A stretch of DNA of 64,000 bases from a bacterium (GTDB lineage Bacteria > Campylobacterota > Campylobacteria > Campylobacterales > Arcobacteraceae), in contig JAHIWE010000047.1 of NCBI GenBank assembly GCA_018816105.1, positions 1 through 64,000 on the forward strand. The letters run 5' to 3'. A program made the translations under genes and the position numbers. This document shows positions 18,594 through 28,197 of the stretch, piece after piece (position 1 is the stretch's first letter; every line of letters starts with the position of its first letter). Below the pieces are notes generated by a model. The model had not been told where the DNA came from. It did no database searches and saw only the letters and a program-made list of their open reading frames with translations.

Positions 18594-19532
18594 ATGGAAA
18601 AATTAGTAATAGCAACAAGAAGAAGTCAATTAGCTTTATGGCAATCTGAATATGTAAAGTCACTACTTCAAGAACATTATCCTGATATGGAAATTGAGTT
18701 ACAAGAGTTCACAACAAAAGGTGATAAAATTTTAGATGTACCATTGGCAAAAATCGGAGGAAAAGGTCTTTTTACAAAAGAGCTTGAAGTTGCAATGCTT
18801 GAGGGAAGTGCACATTTAGCTGTTCACTCTTTAAAAGATGTACCAACTAAATTCGAAGATGGACTAATGCTTGCTGCTGTTACAAAAAGATTCGATCCAA
18901 GAGATGCTTTATTAAGTAATAAATACTCTTCAATTGATGATTTACCACAAGGTGCAATAGTTGGTACTACGAGTCTAAGACGAAGAATGGCTATTATGAT
19001 GTTAAGACCTGATATTGTTTTAAAAGATTTAAGAGGTAATATAAATACAAGAATTGCAAAACTAAATGCAGGTGAATATGATGCGATTATTTTAGCAGCA
19101 ACTGGTATTCAAAAACTAAAAATTGAAAATGAAGTTAAATATTTTTCTCCAATAGAAACAGATGTTATGATTCCTTCAATGGGACAAGCAACTCTTGGAA
19201 TTGAAACTACGAATGACCCTAGAATCGTAGAATTAGTTTCTGTTTTAAACGATAAAGATGCTCAAATAGAATCAACAATTGAAAGAAGCTTTGTAGATAC
19301 TTTACAAGGTGGTTGTCAAGTTCCTATTGGTGTTAAAGCTACAATAATAGATGAAAATTCAATTAGAGTTCAAGCAATTGTAGGAATGCCAGATGGCAGT
19401 GAATCAATTAGTGAAGATATAACAGCAAATATTGAAGAGTTCGAAACAATAGGTCAAAGTTTAGCTCAAACTTTTATAGATCAAGGTGCTAGAGAACTTC
19501 TAGATAGAGCAGAAAAACTAGCTTTTAAATAA
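18594..19532 (+). CDS. hemC: Hydroxymethylbilane synthase (porphobilinogen deaminase)
   Basis: Polymerises four porphobilinogens into hydroxymethylbilane in haem synthesis. The 312-residue enzyme has ATRRSQLALWQ at the N-terminus, the catalytic D82 in HSLKDVPT, the arginine-rich TTSLRRR and RGNINTR segments, and C241 in LQGGCQVPIG, which anchors the dipyrromethane cofactor. A hairpin follows. Confidence 0.97.
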   Translation: MEKLVIATRRSQLALWQSEYVKSLLQEHYPDMEIELQEFTTKGDKILDVPLAKIGGKGLFTKELEVAMLEGSAHLAVHSLKDVPTKFEDGLMLAAVTKRFDPRDALLSNKYSSIDDLPQGAIVGTTSLRRRMAIMMLRPDIVLKDLRGNINTRIAKLNAGEYDAIILAATGIQKLKIENEVKYFSPIETDVMIPSMGQATLGIETTNDPRIVELVSVLNDKDAQIESTIERSFVDTLQGGCQVPIGVKATIIDENSIRVQAIVGMPDGSESISEDITANIEEFETIGQSLAQTFIDQGARELLDRAEKLAFK

Positions 19533-19539
19533 TACTTTA

Positions 19540-19561
19540 TTCAAGGGATATTTCCCTTGAA
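19540..19561 (+). terminator. Hairpin after hemC
   Basis: TTCAAGGGA (19540-19548) pairs with TCCCTTGAA (19553-19561) around TATT, eight bases after the stop. The following sequence has only a weak T tract. Confidence 0.5.
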
Positions 19562-19663
19562 ACTTCTTAAAAACAATCAAATCATATCAAATTAGCAATA
19601 TTTTCCAAGATATTTAAATCTTTATTTTAGTATGATAAAGCATATATATTTAAAGGAGTTTAG

Positions 19664-20206
19664 ATGAGAATAAAAGCCCAAGATGCACTATTTTGTTTAG
19701 TTGATGTGCAAGACAAATTATATCCACACGTAACAAATAAAGATGAAATTGAAAGAAACTTAATAACATTAGTAAAAGGTTTAAAGGTTCTTAGTCTTCC
19801 TTTTATTGTAAATGAACAATATAAAAAAGGAATAGGTGAGACAATTCCATCTTTAAAAGAGTTAGTTCAAGAGTATCCACATTTTGAAAAAACTACTTTT
19901 TCTTGTTGTCAAAATGAACCAACAATGGATGCTATTAAAGCAGCTGAAAAAAAAGTGGTAATAGTTGCAGGAATTGAAACTCATGTTTGTGTTTTACAAA
20001 CTTGTATAGATTTACTAGAAGCTGGATTAGAGGTTGTATTAGTAACTGATTGTTGTACTTCAAGAAAACAAAATGATACAGATATGGCAATTAAAAGATT
20101 AGTTCAAGCAGGTGTGATTCCTACAACTTATGAATCTTTACTTTTTGAATTAACATTAAATGCTAAAAATCCTTGTTTTAAAGAGATTTCTTCTTTAGTA
20201 AAATAG
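19664..20206 (+). CDS. Isochorismatase-family cysteine hydrolase (YcaC-like)
   Basis: A 180-residue hydrolase with the expected triad: D14 in LVDVQDKL, K76 in FEKTTFS and C109 in GIETHVCVLQT, preceded by the non-proline cis-peptide region VAGIE. It is closest in pattern to YcaC-type proteins of unknown substrate rather than to nicotinamidase, since no metal-binding DxH motif is visible. Single gene, convergent with the prp operon and separated from it by a shared terminator. Confidence 0.85.
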   Translation: MRIKAQDALFCLVDVQDKLYPHVTNKDEIERNLITLVKGLKVLSLPFIVNEQYKKGIGETIPSLKELVQEYPHFEKTTFSCCQNEPTMDAIKAAEKKVVIVAGIETHVCVLQTCIDLLEAGLEVVLVTDCCTSRKQNDTDMAIKRLVQAGVIPTTYESLLFELTLNAKNPCFKEISSLVK

Positions 20207-20226
20207 TTTAAAAAAATATTAGAAAT

Positions 20227-20262
20227 AAAAAAGGGGATAGATATTAATCTATCCCCTTTTTT
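20227..20262. terminator. Bidirectional terminator between hydrolase and prpF
   Basis: A perfect 16-bp stem: AAAAAAGGGGATAGAT (20227-20242) and ATCTATCCCCTTTTTT (20247-20262) with loop ATTA. T runs exist in both directions, serving the hydrolase gene (+) and prpF (-). Confidence 0.9.
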
Positions 20263-20282
20263 AATGAAAGAATTAAGAATAA

Positions 20283-21458
20283 TTATTCCATAGTTCCTTC
20301 AGGAACATGAACATAACCTTCCATGATAATTCTAGCACTTCTACTCATAGTTGCTTTATCAACTATAAATTTACCATCGTTATTTTGAATAACAGCACCA
20401 ACTTTTAAAGTTCCAGATGGATGTCCAAACTCAACAGCAGATTTTTGTCCACCACCAGCAGCTATATTTACTAAAGTTCCTTCAATACAAGCAGCAACTC
20501 CAATAGCAACAGAAGCTGTTCCCATCATTGCATGGTGTAATTTTTGCATAGATAAAGCACGTACGTGTAAATCAATTTCACTTGCTTTTACTTCTTTACC
20601 ACTTGAAGTAGTAAAATCAGATGCAGGTGCAACAAATGCAATTTTAGGAGTATGTTGTCTTGTTTCTGCTTCTTTTAAATCTGAAATTAATCCCATTTTT
20701 AATGCAGCATAAGATCTAATTGTTTCAAATCTTGCTAAGGCTTCAACGTCAGAGTTAATATCACCTTGAAGCTCAGTTCCTGTGTATCCAATATCGCTAG
20801 CATTAACAAAACAAGTTGGAATTCCAGCTGTTATCATAGTTGCTTTAAATGTACCAATTCCTGGAACTTCTAAATCATCAACTAAGTTTCCAGTAGGGAA
20901 TAATTCTTCACTTGGATCTACAGGCTCTGCAAATTCTAAAACAATCTCTTCAGCAGGAAATGCTACACCATCAATGTAGTAATCTCCCATTTCTTTAACC
21001 ATTCCATTTTTCATTGTAACGTAACAAAGAATAGTTTTTTTGATATTTGCTTGCCAAATTCTTACACAACAAACACCATTAAGAGGCACATTATCAACTA
21101 AACCTTCTTTAATTGCAAATGGTCCAACTGCTGAGCTTAAGTTTCCACAGTTTCCACTCATATCTACAAAGTCTTTATCAATTGCAACTTGACAGAAATA
21201 GTAATCTACATCATGACCAGGAACATCTGATTTTCCTACTAAAATAGCTTTAGAAGTAGAAGAAGTGGCCCCTCCCATACCATCCATTTGTTGTTTATAA
21301 ACATCAGGACTTCCTACGATTCTTTGAAGTAATTTATCTCTTTTTCTTGTATCTTCTTGTGCCTCTTTAGGTAAATCAGCAATATTAAAGAATGTTCCTT
21401 TAGAAGTTCCACCTCTCATATATGTTGCTTTAACTTTAAATTGTGGTTTATAAGCCAT
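20283..21458 (-). CDS. prpF: 2-methylaconitate cis-trans isomerase
   Basis: Works with AcnD in the methylcitrate cycle by isomerising 2-methylaconitate. The 391-residue protein opens with VKATYMRGGTSKGTFF, the PrpF signature, and has MSGNCGNLSSAVGPFA around the conserved cysteine, and FGHPSGTLKVGA near the C-terminus. Last gene of the prp operon. It is separated from acnD by about 100 bases that hold two hairpins. The presence of acnD rather than prpD requires this gene, so the assignment is consistent. Confidence 0.94.
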   Translation of the reverse strand: MAYKPQFKVKATYMRGGTSKGTFFNIADLPKEAQEDTRKRDKLLQRIVGSPDVYKQQMDGMGGATSSTSKAILVGKSDVPGHDVDYYFCQVAIDKDFVDMSGNCGNLSSAVGPFAIKEGLVDNVPLNGVCCVRIWQANIKKTILCYVTMKNGMVKEMGDYYIDGVAFPAEEIVLEFAEPVDPSEELFPTGNLVDDLEVPGIGTFKATMITAGIPTCFVNASDIGYTGTELQGDINSDVEALARFETIRSYAALKMGLISDLKEAETRQHTPKIAFVAPASDFTTSSGKEVKASEIDLHVRALSMQKLHHAMMGTASVAIGVAACIEGTLVNIAAGGGQKSAVEFGHPSGTLKVGAVIQNNDGKFIVDKATMSRSARIIMEGYVHVPEGTME

Positions 21459-21487
21459 TTGTTTATCCTTAATTTGATATGTAGTAT

Positions 21488-21529
21488 AAAACTTTTAAAA
21501 ATTATCTATAGAATATTTTTAAAAGTTTT
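21488..21529 (-). other. AT-rich hairpin upstream of prpF
   Basis: AAAACTTTTAAAAAT (21488-21502) is the exact reverse complement of ATTTTTAAAAGTTTT (21515-21529). It lies in the acnD-prpF gap and would form a 15-bp stem in the mRNA ahead of prpF. Confidence 0.7.
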
Positions 21530-21535
21530 ATAAAT

Positions 21536-21559
21536 TCTAAAGAGCAAAAGCTCTTTAGA
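21536..21559 (-). other. Hairpin directly after acnD
   Basis: TCTAAAGAGC (21536-21545) and GCTCTTTAGA (21550-21559) with loop AAAA, starting three bases beyond the acnD stop. The following minus-strand sequence has only a weak T tract, so it may be a partial terminator or an mRNA end-stabiliser. Confidence 0.65.
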
Positions 21560-21562
21560 TAT

Positions 21563-24160
21563 TTATTTTTTTGAAGATGCAATAACATCTTTAGCGAATT
21601 TTTGTAAAATACCACCATTTTTGTAAACATCAACTTCAGCAGAAGTATCTAATCTACAAGTAACAATGAATTCAACTTTTTCACCATTTGCTCTTGTCAT
21701 TACAACAGTTAAATCAGTTCTTGGAGTAATATCACCAACGATATCAAAAGTTTCACTTCCATCAATAGCATAAGTATGTCTAGTTTCACCATCTTTGAAT
21801 TGTAATGGTAAAACACCCATACCAACTAAGTTAGTTCTATGAATTCTTTCTATTGATTCAGCAATTAAAACTTCAACCCCTGCAAGTCTAACACCTTTTG
21901 CAGCCCAGTCTCTAGAAGACCCTTGACCATAGTTAGTACCAGCAATGATAATTAAAGGTTGTTTTCTAGTTGTGTAAGTTTCTATTGCTTCCCACATTCT
22001 AGATTCAACACCCTCTGGCATAATCATAGTTAAAGAACCTTGTTTAACGCTACCATCTGGTTTTCTAACCATTTCATTAAACAGTTTTGGATTAGCTAAT
22101 GTAGCTCTTGAAGCCGTATGATGATCCCCTCTATGTGTTGCATATGAGTTTAAATCTTCAACAGGTAATCCCATTTTTAAACAATATTCCCCAGACGCTG
22201 ACGTTGGTAAAATTGCATTTGATGGAGATAGGTGGTCTGTTGTAATATTATCAGGGAATACACCTAATGGTCTCATACCTTTAAGTTCTGGCATTTGCAT
22301 ATATTCATCTTCCCAATAAGGAGGTTTATTAATATATGTAGATTGAGTATTCCATTTATAAAATGGAGATATTTCAATACCACTTAAAGCATTTTTTGCA
22401 AACATTGGATCATAAATTGCATCAAACATTTCAGGTCTAACTGAAGCTTTTACAACTGCATCAATCTCAGCATCTGTTGGCCATAAGTCTTTTAATGTAA
22501 TTGGATTACCATTTTTATCAGTACCTAAAGAATCTTTTTCAATATCAAATCTAATAGTTCCAGCTAATGCATAAGCTACAACTAATGGAGGTGAAGCTAA
22601 AAATGCTTCTTTTACGTATGGGTGAATTCTTCCATCAAAGTTTCTGTTTCCAGATAATACAGCAGTTGTATAAATATCATTATCAACAGCTTCTTTTTGG
22701 ATAACTGGATCAAGTGCACCTGACATACCATTACAAGTAGTACATGCGAATCCAACAATACCAAATCCTAATTTCTCAAGTTCTGGAAGAAGTTTTGCAT
22801 CATTTAAATATGTTTCAACTACTTTTGAACCTGGTGCTAATGAAGATTTAACCCATGATTTTCTTTTTAATCCTAATTCATTTGCTTTTTTAGCTAATAA
22901 ACCAGCAGCAACAACGTTTCTTGGATTTGAAGTATTTGTACAAGATGTAATTGCAGCAATTAATACAGCACCATCTGGCATTTTATCTCCATCAATTTTA
23001 AAGTCTTTAATAATACCTTCTGCTTTTAAAGTAGAAGTTGGTACTAATTTATGTGGTTGTGAAGGACCAGCTAAAGATCTTGTAACTGTTGTTAAATCAA
23101 ATGTTAATTCTCTTTCATATGTAGCTTTTGTAAGAGAAGTTGCCCATAAACCATTAGCTTTAGCATAAGCTTCAACTAATTTAACTTGTGAAGATTCTCT
23201 ACCTGTTAATGTTAAGTAATCTAAAGTTTGATCATCAATACTAAACATAGCAGCACTTGCACCATATTCAGGAGTCATGTTTGAAATAGTTGCTCTATCT
23301 CCTAGTGTTAAATACTCTAAGCCTGAACCATAGAACTCTAAGTAAGAAGAAATAACTTTTTGCTCTCTTAAGAAACAAGTCATTGCTAGTGCAATATCAG
23401 TTGCAGTTATACCTTCAGCACGAACCCCAATAATATTTACTCCAATGATTTCAGGAACTCTCATAAATGAAGGGTTTCCAAGCATTACATTTTCAGCTTC
23501 TAATCCACCAACCCCAATTGCTAAAACACCTAGTGCATCAACGTGAGGAGTATGTGAATCTGTTCCTACTAATGTATCAGGAGAGGCAATACCATTGATA
23601 TTGTGGATAACTGGAGACATTTTTTCTAAGTTGATTTGGTGCATAATACCATTCCCTGGAGGAATAACATCTACATTATCAAATGCTTCTTTAGTCCAAT
23701 TAATAAAGTGGAATCTATCTGCATTTCTTCTATCTTCAATATCTCTATTTTTTTGGAAAGCATCTGGATCAAATCCACCACACTCAACTGCTGATGAGTG
23801 GTCAACGATTAATTGAGTAGGAACAACTGGATTAACTTTTTTAGGATCTCCACCTTTTGCTGCAACTGCTTCTCTTAAACCTGCTAAATCAACTAAAGCT
23901 GTAAGTCCAAGAATATCATGAGTAACAACTCTTGATGGATACCATGGGAAGTCTAAATCTGTTCTTTTTTCTATTAATTGAACTAATGAATCTTTTAAAT
24001 CTTCACTAGGACATTTTCTAAGTAAATTTTCTGCTAATACTCTTGAAGTATAGTTAAGTTTCTCAAAAGAACCAGGAGTAATATCTTCAACAGCTGCTTT
24101 TACATCATAAAAGCTTGTATCGAAACCTTCTAATTTTTTTAGATATTTATCATTTGTCAT
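21563..24160 (-). CDS. acnD: Fe/S-dependent 2-methylisocitrate dehydratase
   Basis: An aconitase-family enzyme that dehydrates 2-methylcitrate in the methylcitrate cycle. The 865-residue protein has the [4Fe-4S] ligands C407 in ITSCTNTSNPRN and C473/C476 in FACTTCNGMSG. VGTDSHTPHVDALGVLAIGVGGLEA (about 198-222) and the swivelling C-terminal domain with GTNYGQGSSRDWAAKG are also present. Placement between prpC and prpF marks it as AcnD rather than the housekeeping AcnA, which it resembles in length. Confidence 0.93.
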   Translation of the reverse strand: MTNDKYLKKLEGFDTSFYDVKAAVEDITPGSFEKLNYTSRVLAENLLRKCPSEDLKDSLVQLIEKRTDLDFPWYPSRVVTHDILGLTALVDLAGLREAVAAKGGDPKKVNPVVPTQLIVDHSSAVECGGFDPDAFQKNRDIEDRRNADRFHFINWTKEAFDNVDVIPPGNGIMHQINLEKMSPVIHNINGIASPDTLVGTDSHTPHVDALGVLAIGVGGLEAENVMLGNPSFMRVPEIIGVNIIGVRAEGITATDIALAMTCFLREQKVISSYLEFYGSGLEYLTLGDRATISNMTPEYGASAAMFSIDDQTLDYLTLTGRESSQVKLVEAYAKANGLWATSLTKATYERELTFDLTTVTRSLAGPSQPHKLVPTSTLKAEGIIKDFKIDGDKMPDGAVLIAAITSCTNTSNPRNVVAAGLLAKKANELGLKRKSWVKSSLAPGSKVVETYLNDAKLLPELEKLGFGIVGFACTTCNGMSGALDPVIQKEAVDNDIYTTAVLSGNRNFDGRIHPYVKEAFLASPPLVVAYALAGTIRFDIEKDSLGTDKNGNPITLKDLWPTDAEIDAVVKASVRPEMFDAIYDPMFAKNALSGIEISPFYKWNTQSTYINKPPYWEDEYMQMPELKGMRPLGVFPDNITTDHLSPSNAILPTSASGEYCLKMGLPVEDLNSYATHRGDHHTASRATLANPKLFNEMVRKPDGSVKQGSLTMIMPEGVESRMWEAIETYTTRKQPLIIIAGTNYGQGSSRDWAAKGVRLAGVEVLIAESIERIHRTNLVGMGVLPLQFKDGETRHTYAIDGSETFDIVGDITPRTDLTVVMTRANGEKVEFIVTCRLDTSAEVDVYKNGGILQKFAKDVIASSKK

Positions 24161-24187
24161 ATTTTATATCCATATATTTAATTTTAA

Positions 24188-24215
24188 AAAAGGATGGAAT
24201 TTCTCCCATCCTTTT
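24188..24215 (-). terminator. Terminator-like hairpin between prpC and acnD
   Basis: AAAAGGATGG (24188-24197) pairs with CCATCCTTTT (24206-24215). On the minus strand the stem ends in six T residues, 28 bases before the acnD start. It would partly end transcription after prpC. Confidence 0.7.
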
Positions 24216-24280
24216 ATTTTGCTAAGATTAGCACTGTATATTTTGTAAGTTCTTCCCTAGATTTTTGAGAGAAAAGATAA

Positions 24281-25435
24281 TTATTTTCTATCTTCTAATG
24301 GAATGAATTTTAAACCTTCAGGTCCTGTGTAAGTAGCTGATGGTCTAATGATTTTACCATCTTCTCTTTGCTCAATTACGTGTGCACCCCATCCAGTAAC
24401 TCTTGAGATAATGAAAATTGGAGTAAACATATCTGTTGGAATTCCCATTTGGTTATAAGAAACTGCTGAGAACCAGTCAAGGTTAGGGAACATTTTCTTT
24501 TGTTCCCACATGATTGTTTCAATTCTTTCAGCAACGTCATACATTAACATGTCATTGTTTTCTTTTGATAAATCTTCAGCAACTTTTTTAATTACTACGT
24601 TTCTTGGGTCACAAATAGTATAAACTGGGTGTCCAAATCCGATAATAATCTCTTTTTTAGCCATTCTTTCTTTGATATCAGCTTCTGCTTCATCAGCTGA
24701 AGAATATCTTTCTTGAATTCTAAATGCAACTTCATTAGCTCCACCGTGTTTAGGACCTCTTAAAGCTCCAATTGAACCTGTAATACATGAGAACATATCT
24801 GAATTTGTACCAGCAATTACTCTTGAAGTAAATGTTGAAGCATTAAATTCATGCTCTGCGTAAAGAATTAAAGATACATGCATAGCTTTAACCCAAGATT
24901 CTCTTGGTTTTTCACCATGTAATAAATGTAAGAAATGTCCACCAACAGTATCATCATCAGTTACAACATCAATTCTTTTTCCATTGTATGCATAGTGGTA
25001 CCAGTATAATAAAATTGAAGAGAATGATCCCATTAATCTGTCAATAATATCTTGAGCTTCATTTTTTGGATGCTCTTCTTTTTCTTGATTTAAAGCCCCA
25101 AGTACTGAACAACCAGTTCTCATAACATCCATTGGATGACAAGTTTTTGGTAATTGCTCAAGTGCTACTTTTACACCTTGTGGAATATCTCTGTAAGATT
25201 TAAGCTTTGCTTTATAAGCTGCTAATTCTGCTTTGTTTGGTAATTTTTCATGTACAATTAAATATGCAATTTCTTCAAATTCTGCTTTATCAGCAAATTC
25301 TAAAATATCATATCCTCTATAATGTAAGTCATTTCCACTTTTCCCAACTGAACAAAGAGCTGTATTTCCAGCAGAAGTTCCAGAAAGTGCAACAGATTTT
25401 TTTGGTTTAAACGCTGTAGTTGTTTCAGTACTCAT
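24281..25435 (-). CDS. prpC: 2-methylcitrate synthase
   Basis: Condenses propionyl-CoA with oxaloacetate. The 384-residue citrate-synthase-family protein has the active-site histidines in [10 protein letters not shown] and GPKHGGANE, with [13 protein letters not shown] (second lobe) and DWFSAVSY carrying the catalytic acid. The short length, the HEFNASTF form and the prpB neighbour identify it as methylcitrate synthase rather than the TCA enzyme. Ribosome-binding site AAGGGA precedes the ATG; prpB lies 49 bases upstream. Confidence 0.93.
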   Translation of the reverse strand: MSTETTTAFKPKKSVALSGTSAGNTALCSVGKSGNDLHYRGYDILEFADKAEFEEIAYLIVHEKLPNKAELAAYKAKLKSYRDIPQGVKVALEQLPKTCHPMDVMRTGCSVLGALNQEKEEHPKNEAQDIIDRLMGSFSSILLYWYHYAYNGKRIDVVTDDDTVGGHFLHLLHGEKPRESWVKAMHVSLILYAEHEFNASTFTSRVIAGTNSDMFSCITGSIGALRGPKHGGANEVAFRIQERYSSADEAEADIKERMAKKEIIIGFGHPVYTICDPRNVVIKKVAEDLSKENNDMLMYDVAERIETIMWEQKKMFPNLDWFSAVSYNQMGIPTDMFTPIFIISRVTGWGAHVIEQREDGKIIRPSATYTGPEGLKFIPLEDRK

Positions 25436-25484
25436 ATTTTTCCCTTATGTTTAATTTTATTTTATATTGGTTTGATAAAGCTAA

Positions 25485-26369
25485 TTACTTAGCTTTACCT
25501 TTTGAAAATAATTCATCCATTTTTTGCTCATAAGCATGGTAATTTAACATATCGTATAATTCCATTCTTGTTTGCATTGTATCAAGAACACCTTCTTGAG
25601 TACCTTTGTCTTTTAACTCTTGGTAAACTGCAAGTGCAGCTTTATTCATTGCTCTAAATGCTGATAATGGGTAAAGAACCATATCAATTCCTACAGAAGC
25701 TAATTCTTCAGTAGTGAACATTGGAGTTGCTCCAAATTCAGTAATATTAGCAAGTACTGGAACAGACATTTGATCTGTAAATTCTTTGTACTCTTTTAAA
25801 GTGTGAACAGCTTCTGCGAAAATTGCATCTGCTCCAGCTTCAACATAAGCTTTTGCTCTGTCAATTGCAGCTTGTTGACCCTCAGATGCATGTGCATCAG
25901 TTCTAGCAATAATGTAGAATTCTGGGTCTAATTGATTTTTAGCATCAACAGCAGCTCTAATTCTGTCACACATTTCTTCAGTAGATACTAATTCTTTATT
26001 TGGTCTGTGTCCACATCTTTTTGCAGCAACTTGATCTTCAATATGCATACCAGCAGCACCAGATCTGATAAATTCTTTAACAGTTCTTGCAACATTAAAT
26101 GCATGTCCCCAACCTGTATCAGCATCAACGATTAATGGAGTATCACAAATAGAAGTGATTCTTCTAACGTCAATACATACGTCTTCGATCATTGTCATAC
26201 CTAAGTCTGGTAAACCGTAAGAAGCATTTGCAATACCTCCACCTGATAGGTAAATTGCTTTATGTCCTACTTTTGTTGCTTGTAATGCTTGGTAAGCATT
26301 AATAGTTCCTACGATTTGTAAAGGAGACTCTTCTTTCAAGGCTTCTCTAAATTTTTTTCCTGCGCTCAT
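25485..26369 (-). CDS. prpB: 2-methylisocitrate lyase
   Basis: Splits 2-methylisocitrate into pyruvate and succinate. The protein belongs to the PEP mutase/isocitrate lyase family and has 294 residues from the ATG at 26369. That ATG is chosen because AAGGA lies five bases upstream, whereas the in-frame ATG at 26375 overlaps this site. Visible motifs are [18 protein letters not shown] (metal site), the catalytic loop [14 protein letters not shown] with C119, and [10 protein letters not shown]. First gene of the prp operon, divergent from a regulator gene. Confidence 0.95.
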   Translation of the reverse strand: MSAGKKFREALKEESPLQIVGTINAYQALQATKVGHKAIYLSGGGIANASYGLPDLGMTMIEDVCIDVRRITSICDTPLIVDADTGWGHAFNVARTVKEFIRSGAAGMHIEDQVAAKRCGHRPNKELVSTEEMCDRIRAAVDAKNQLDPEFYIIARTDAHASEGQQAAIDRAKAYVEAGADAIFAEAVHTLKEYKEFTDQMSVPVLANITEFGATPMFTTEELASVGIDMVLYPLSAFRAMNKAALAVYQELKDKGTQEGVLDTMQTRMELYDMLNYHAYEQKMDELFSKGKAK

Positions 26370-26398
26370 ACACATCCTTTAAATTTAAGTTGTAAATC

Positions 26399-26404
26399 AT
26401 TATA
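26399..26404 (-). promoter_or_regulatory. Probable -10 element of the prp operon
   Basis: TATAAT on the minus strand (26404-26399), 30 bases from the prpB start. No good -35 is visible, which is common for Campylobacterota promoters. Confidence 0.45.
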
Positions 26405-26434
26405 CATAATTTTGACATAGTAGTAGTGTATGAT

Positions 26435-26456
26435 AATTGTAAGATAAATTACAATT
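26435..26456. promoter_or_regulatory. Candidate operator between prpB and its regulator
   Basis: An inverted repeat AATTGTAA (26435-26442), six-base spacer, TTACAATT (26449-26456), upstream of the prpB -10. The half-site ATTGTA recurs in the next two sites, suggesting one binding protein, probably the divergent HTH regulator. Confidence 0.5.
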
Positions 26457-26475
26457 TTTTTAATAAAACTAACAA

Positions 26476-26515
26476 ATTGTACAATATTTGATTTTTTTGT
26501 AAAAAATGGTACAAT
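26476..26515. promoter_or_regulatory. Twin palindromes and promoter of the regulator gene
   Basis: ATTGTACAAT (26476-26485) is a perfect palindrome, and ATGGTACAAT (26506-26515) is a near copy 30 bases away, about three helical turns. Between them lies TTGATT (26488-26493), which with TACAAT (26510-26515) makes a promoter with 16-base spacing. One site thus sits just above the -35 and the other covers the -10, a layout that suggests autoregulation. Confidence 0.5.
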
Positions 26516-26543
26516 AAGAGAAATATTACTTTAAGGTGTAATT

Positions 26544-27524
26544 ATGAATTATAAAAATTCAATAGAAAAATTTATAGAGATTTTTAAAAGATCAAATTTA
26601 AGTATATCAAAATTTGCTTCACTTATAAATAAGGATAGACGTACGGTTACATCGTGGATTGATAATATTACAGATATAGAACCAAATAAAGATATAAAAG
26701 ATAAAATTTGCCAAACTTTTAGATATCCTGATTATATTTGGGAGGAAGGTTGTAATGGAGAAGAGTTCTTAAAATCAATTACACAAATACCCCAAAAAGA
26801 AGTAAGAATTATTGATGAAGACTATCATGGAAGATTAAGATACATAATGGAGCAAGAGCAAAATAGAAGATTTGTTATTCAAGCTCAATTCCCTGGACCC
26901 ATGTATAGAGACTCTGCTGTACAAAAAGTGTACAAAACATCAACTAGTAATAATGATATAGAAGAGTTAAAACAAAGTAGAATTGATCAAATGCTAAGAT
27001 ATGATTATGATACAACGGAATGGTATTCAATAAAATCTGTACTATCTTTTTGTTTTGCAAGTATTGGAAACTTTTATACAAAAGAAGAAAAATTAAAAAT
27101 TTTAGAATTAATATATGAACTTTTTAACAATAATTATAATAAAAAACTTTTTTTATTCGATTCTTTTTCAAGAAAAATATATGGAATGGAAACTACATAT
27201 ATTTCAATAAATGTGAAACAAAAAGTATTATTCTTTAAATCACCAATAGAATCTGTATTTATTGAAATAAGAAATAAATCATTAGTTGAAAGAATGCATA
27301 AGTACTATTCTTCACCAATTGAAGCACCATCACATGTGAATTTTTTAGAATCTGTAAAAATCATTAAAATTTTACAAGATGCATTAAAATATAACAATGA
27401 TATAAAACAAGCATATGAAACAATAAATAGACAAACAAATTACGGTGAACTTTTTCACAATAATCTAAGTTATGATTTACAAAAAGAAGTAAGTGCACCA
27501 AATCCAGGTCAAAGAAGAAATTAA
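26544..27524 (+). CDS. HTH regulator, candidate regulator of the methylcitrate operon
   Basis: A 326-residue protein that I cannot place in a named family. Residues about 10-45 (KRSNLSISKFASLINKDRRTVTSWID) read as a helix-turn-helix of the Cro/XRE type. The rest has no recognisable domain; a segment rich in Tyr, Arg and Glu (about 90-150) precedes a helical C-terminal half. It is divergent from prpB across 174 bases that hold repeated TTGTA-type palindromes. It is not the sigma54 activator PrpR of enterobacteria, and it lacks the length and domain plan of the mycobacterial XRE-type regulator. A role in controlling prp genes is inferred from position. Confidence 0.6.
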   Translation: MNYKNSIEKFIEIFKRSNLSISKFASLINKDRRTVTSWIDNITDIEPNKDIKDKICQTFRYPDYIWEEGCNGEEFLKSITQIPQKEVRIIDEDYHGRLRYIMEQEQNRRFVIQAQFPGPMYRDSAVQKVYKTSTSNNDIEELKQSRIDQMLRYDYDTTEWYSIKSVLSFCFASIGNFYTKEEKLKILELIYELFNNNYNKKLFLFDSFSRKIYGMETTYISINVKQKVLFFKSPIESVFIEIRNKSLVERMHKYYSSPIEAPSHVNFLESVKIIKILQDALKYNNDIKQAYETINRQTNYGELFHNNLSYDLQKEVSAPNPGQRRN

Positions 27525-27525
27525 A

Positions 27526-28155
27526 ATGGATTATTCTTTATATATAAATGAGTTTTTAATTTTAGCAACAGCACTATTTTTAGCTTTATTATCTCCTGGG
27601 CCTGATTTTGCAATGATATTAAAACAAAGTATTAGTTCAGGTAAAAGAGCTTCAATTTTCTCAAGTATAGGTATTGGAATTGGTTCTTCAATTCATGTTG
27701 TTTATACTGTTTTAGGAATAGGACTTATTATTTCTAAATCAATAATTTTATTTAATATAATAAAATACCTAGGAGCTGCATACTTAATATATTTAGGATA
27801 TAAAAGTTTAAAATCAAAGGGTACTAACTTAAATGTAAAGAATATAAAAATAGAAGAAATGAGCGATTTTAAAGCATTTAGTTTAGGGTTTTTATGTAAT
27901 GCATTAAATCCTAAAGCAACTTTATTTTTTCTATCTATTTTTACAGTAGTAGTAAGCATAGATACTCCTATGCATGTTCAAGCTTTTTATGGTATTTTTT
28001 GTATTTTCACAGCTACTTTTTGGTTTGTTGGACTTTCCTTAATTTTAAGTCATAAAAAAGTAAAAGGTTTTTTTAATAAATTTGGAATTTGGTTTGATAG
28101 ATCAATTGGAACAGTTTTAATAGCTCTTGGAATAAAAGTAGCTTTAAGTAAATAA
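27526..28155 (+). CDS. LysE/RhtB-family exporter
   Basis: A 209-residue membrane exporter with about six hydrophobic segments. LLSPGPDFAMILKQSISSGKRAS (about 22-44) is the family signature near the N-terminus, and FLCNALNPKATLFFLSIFT marks the middle. The ATG at 27526 is one base after the regulator stop, so the genes are probably co-transcribed; the longer reading frame starting at 27493 lies inside the regulator. Substrates of this family are amino acids or related metabolites; the specific one is unknown. Link to propionate metabolism is only positional. Confidence 0.85.
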   Translation: MDYSLYINEFLILATALFLALLSPGPDFAMILKQSISSGKRASIFSSIGIGIGSSIHVVYTVLGIGLIISKSIILFNIIKYLGAAYLIYLGYKSLKSKGTNLNVKNIKIEEMSDFKAFSLGFLCNALNPKATLFFLSIFTVVVSIDTPMHVQAFYGIFCIFTATFWFVGLSLILSHKKVKGFFNKFGIWFDRSIGTVLIALGIKVALSK

Positions 28156-28197
28156 CTAAAATAAAAAAGAGAAATAAATAAAGCCTTAAATCTAAAA

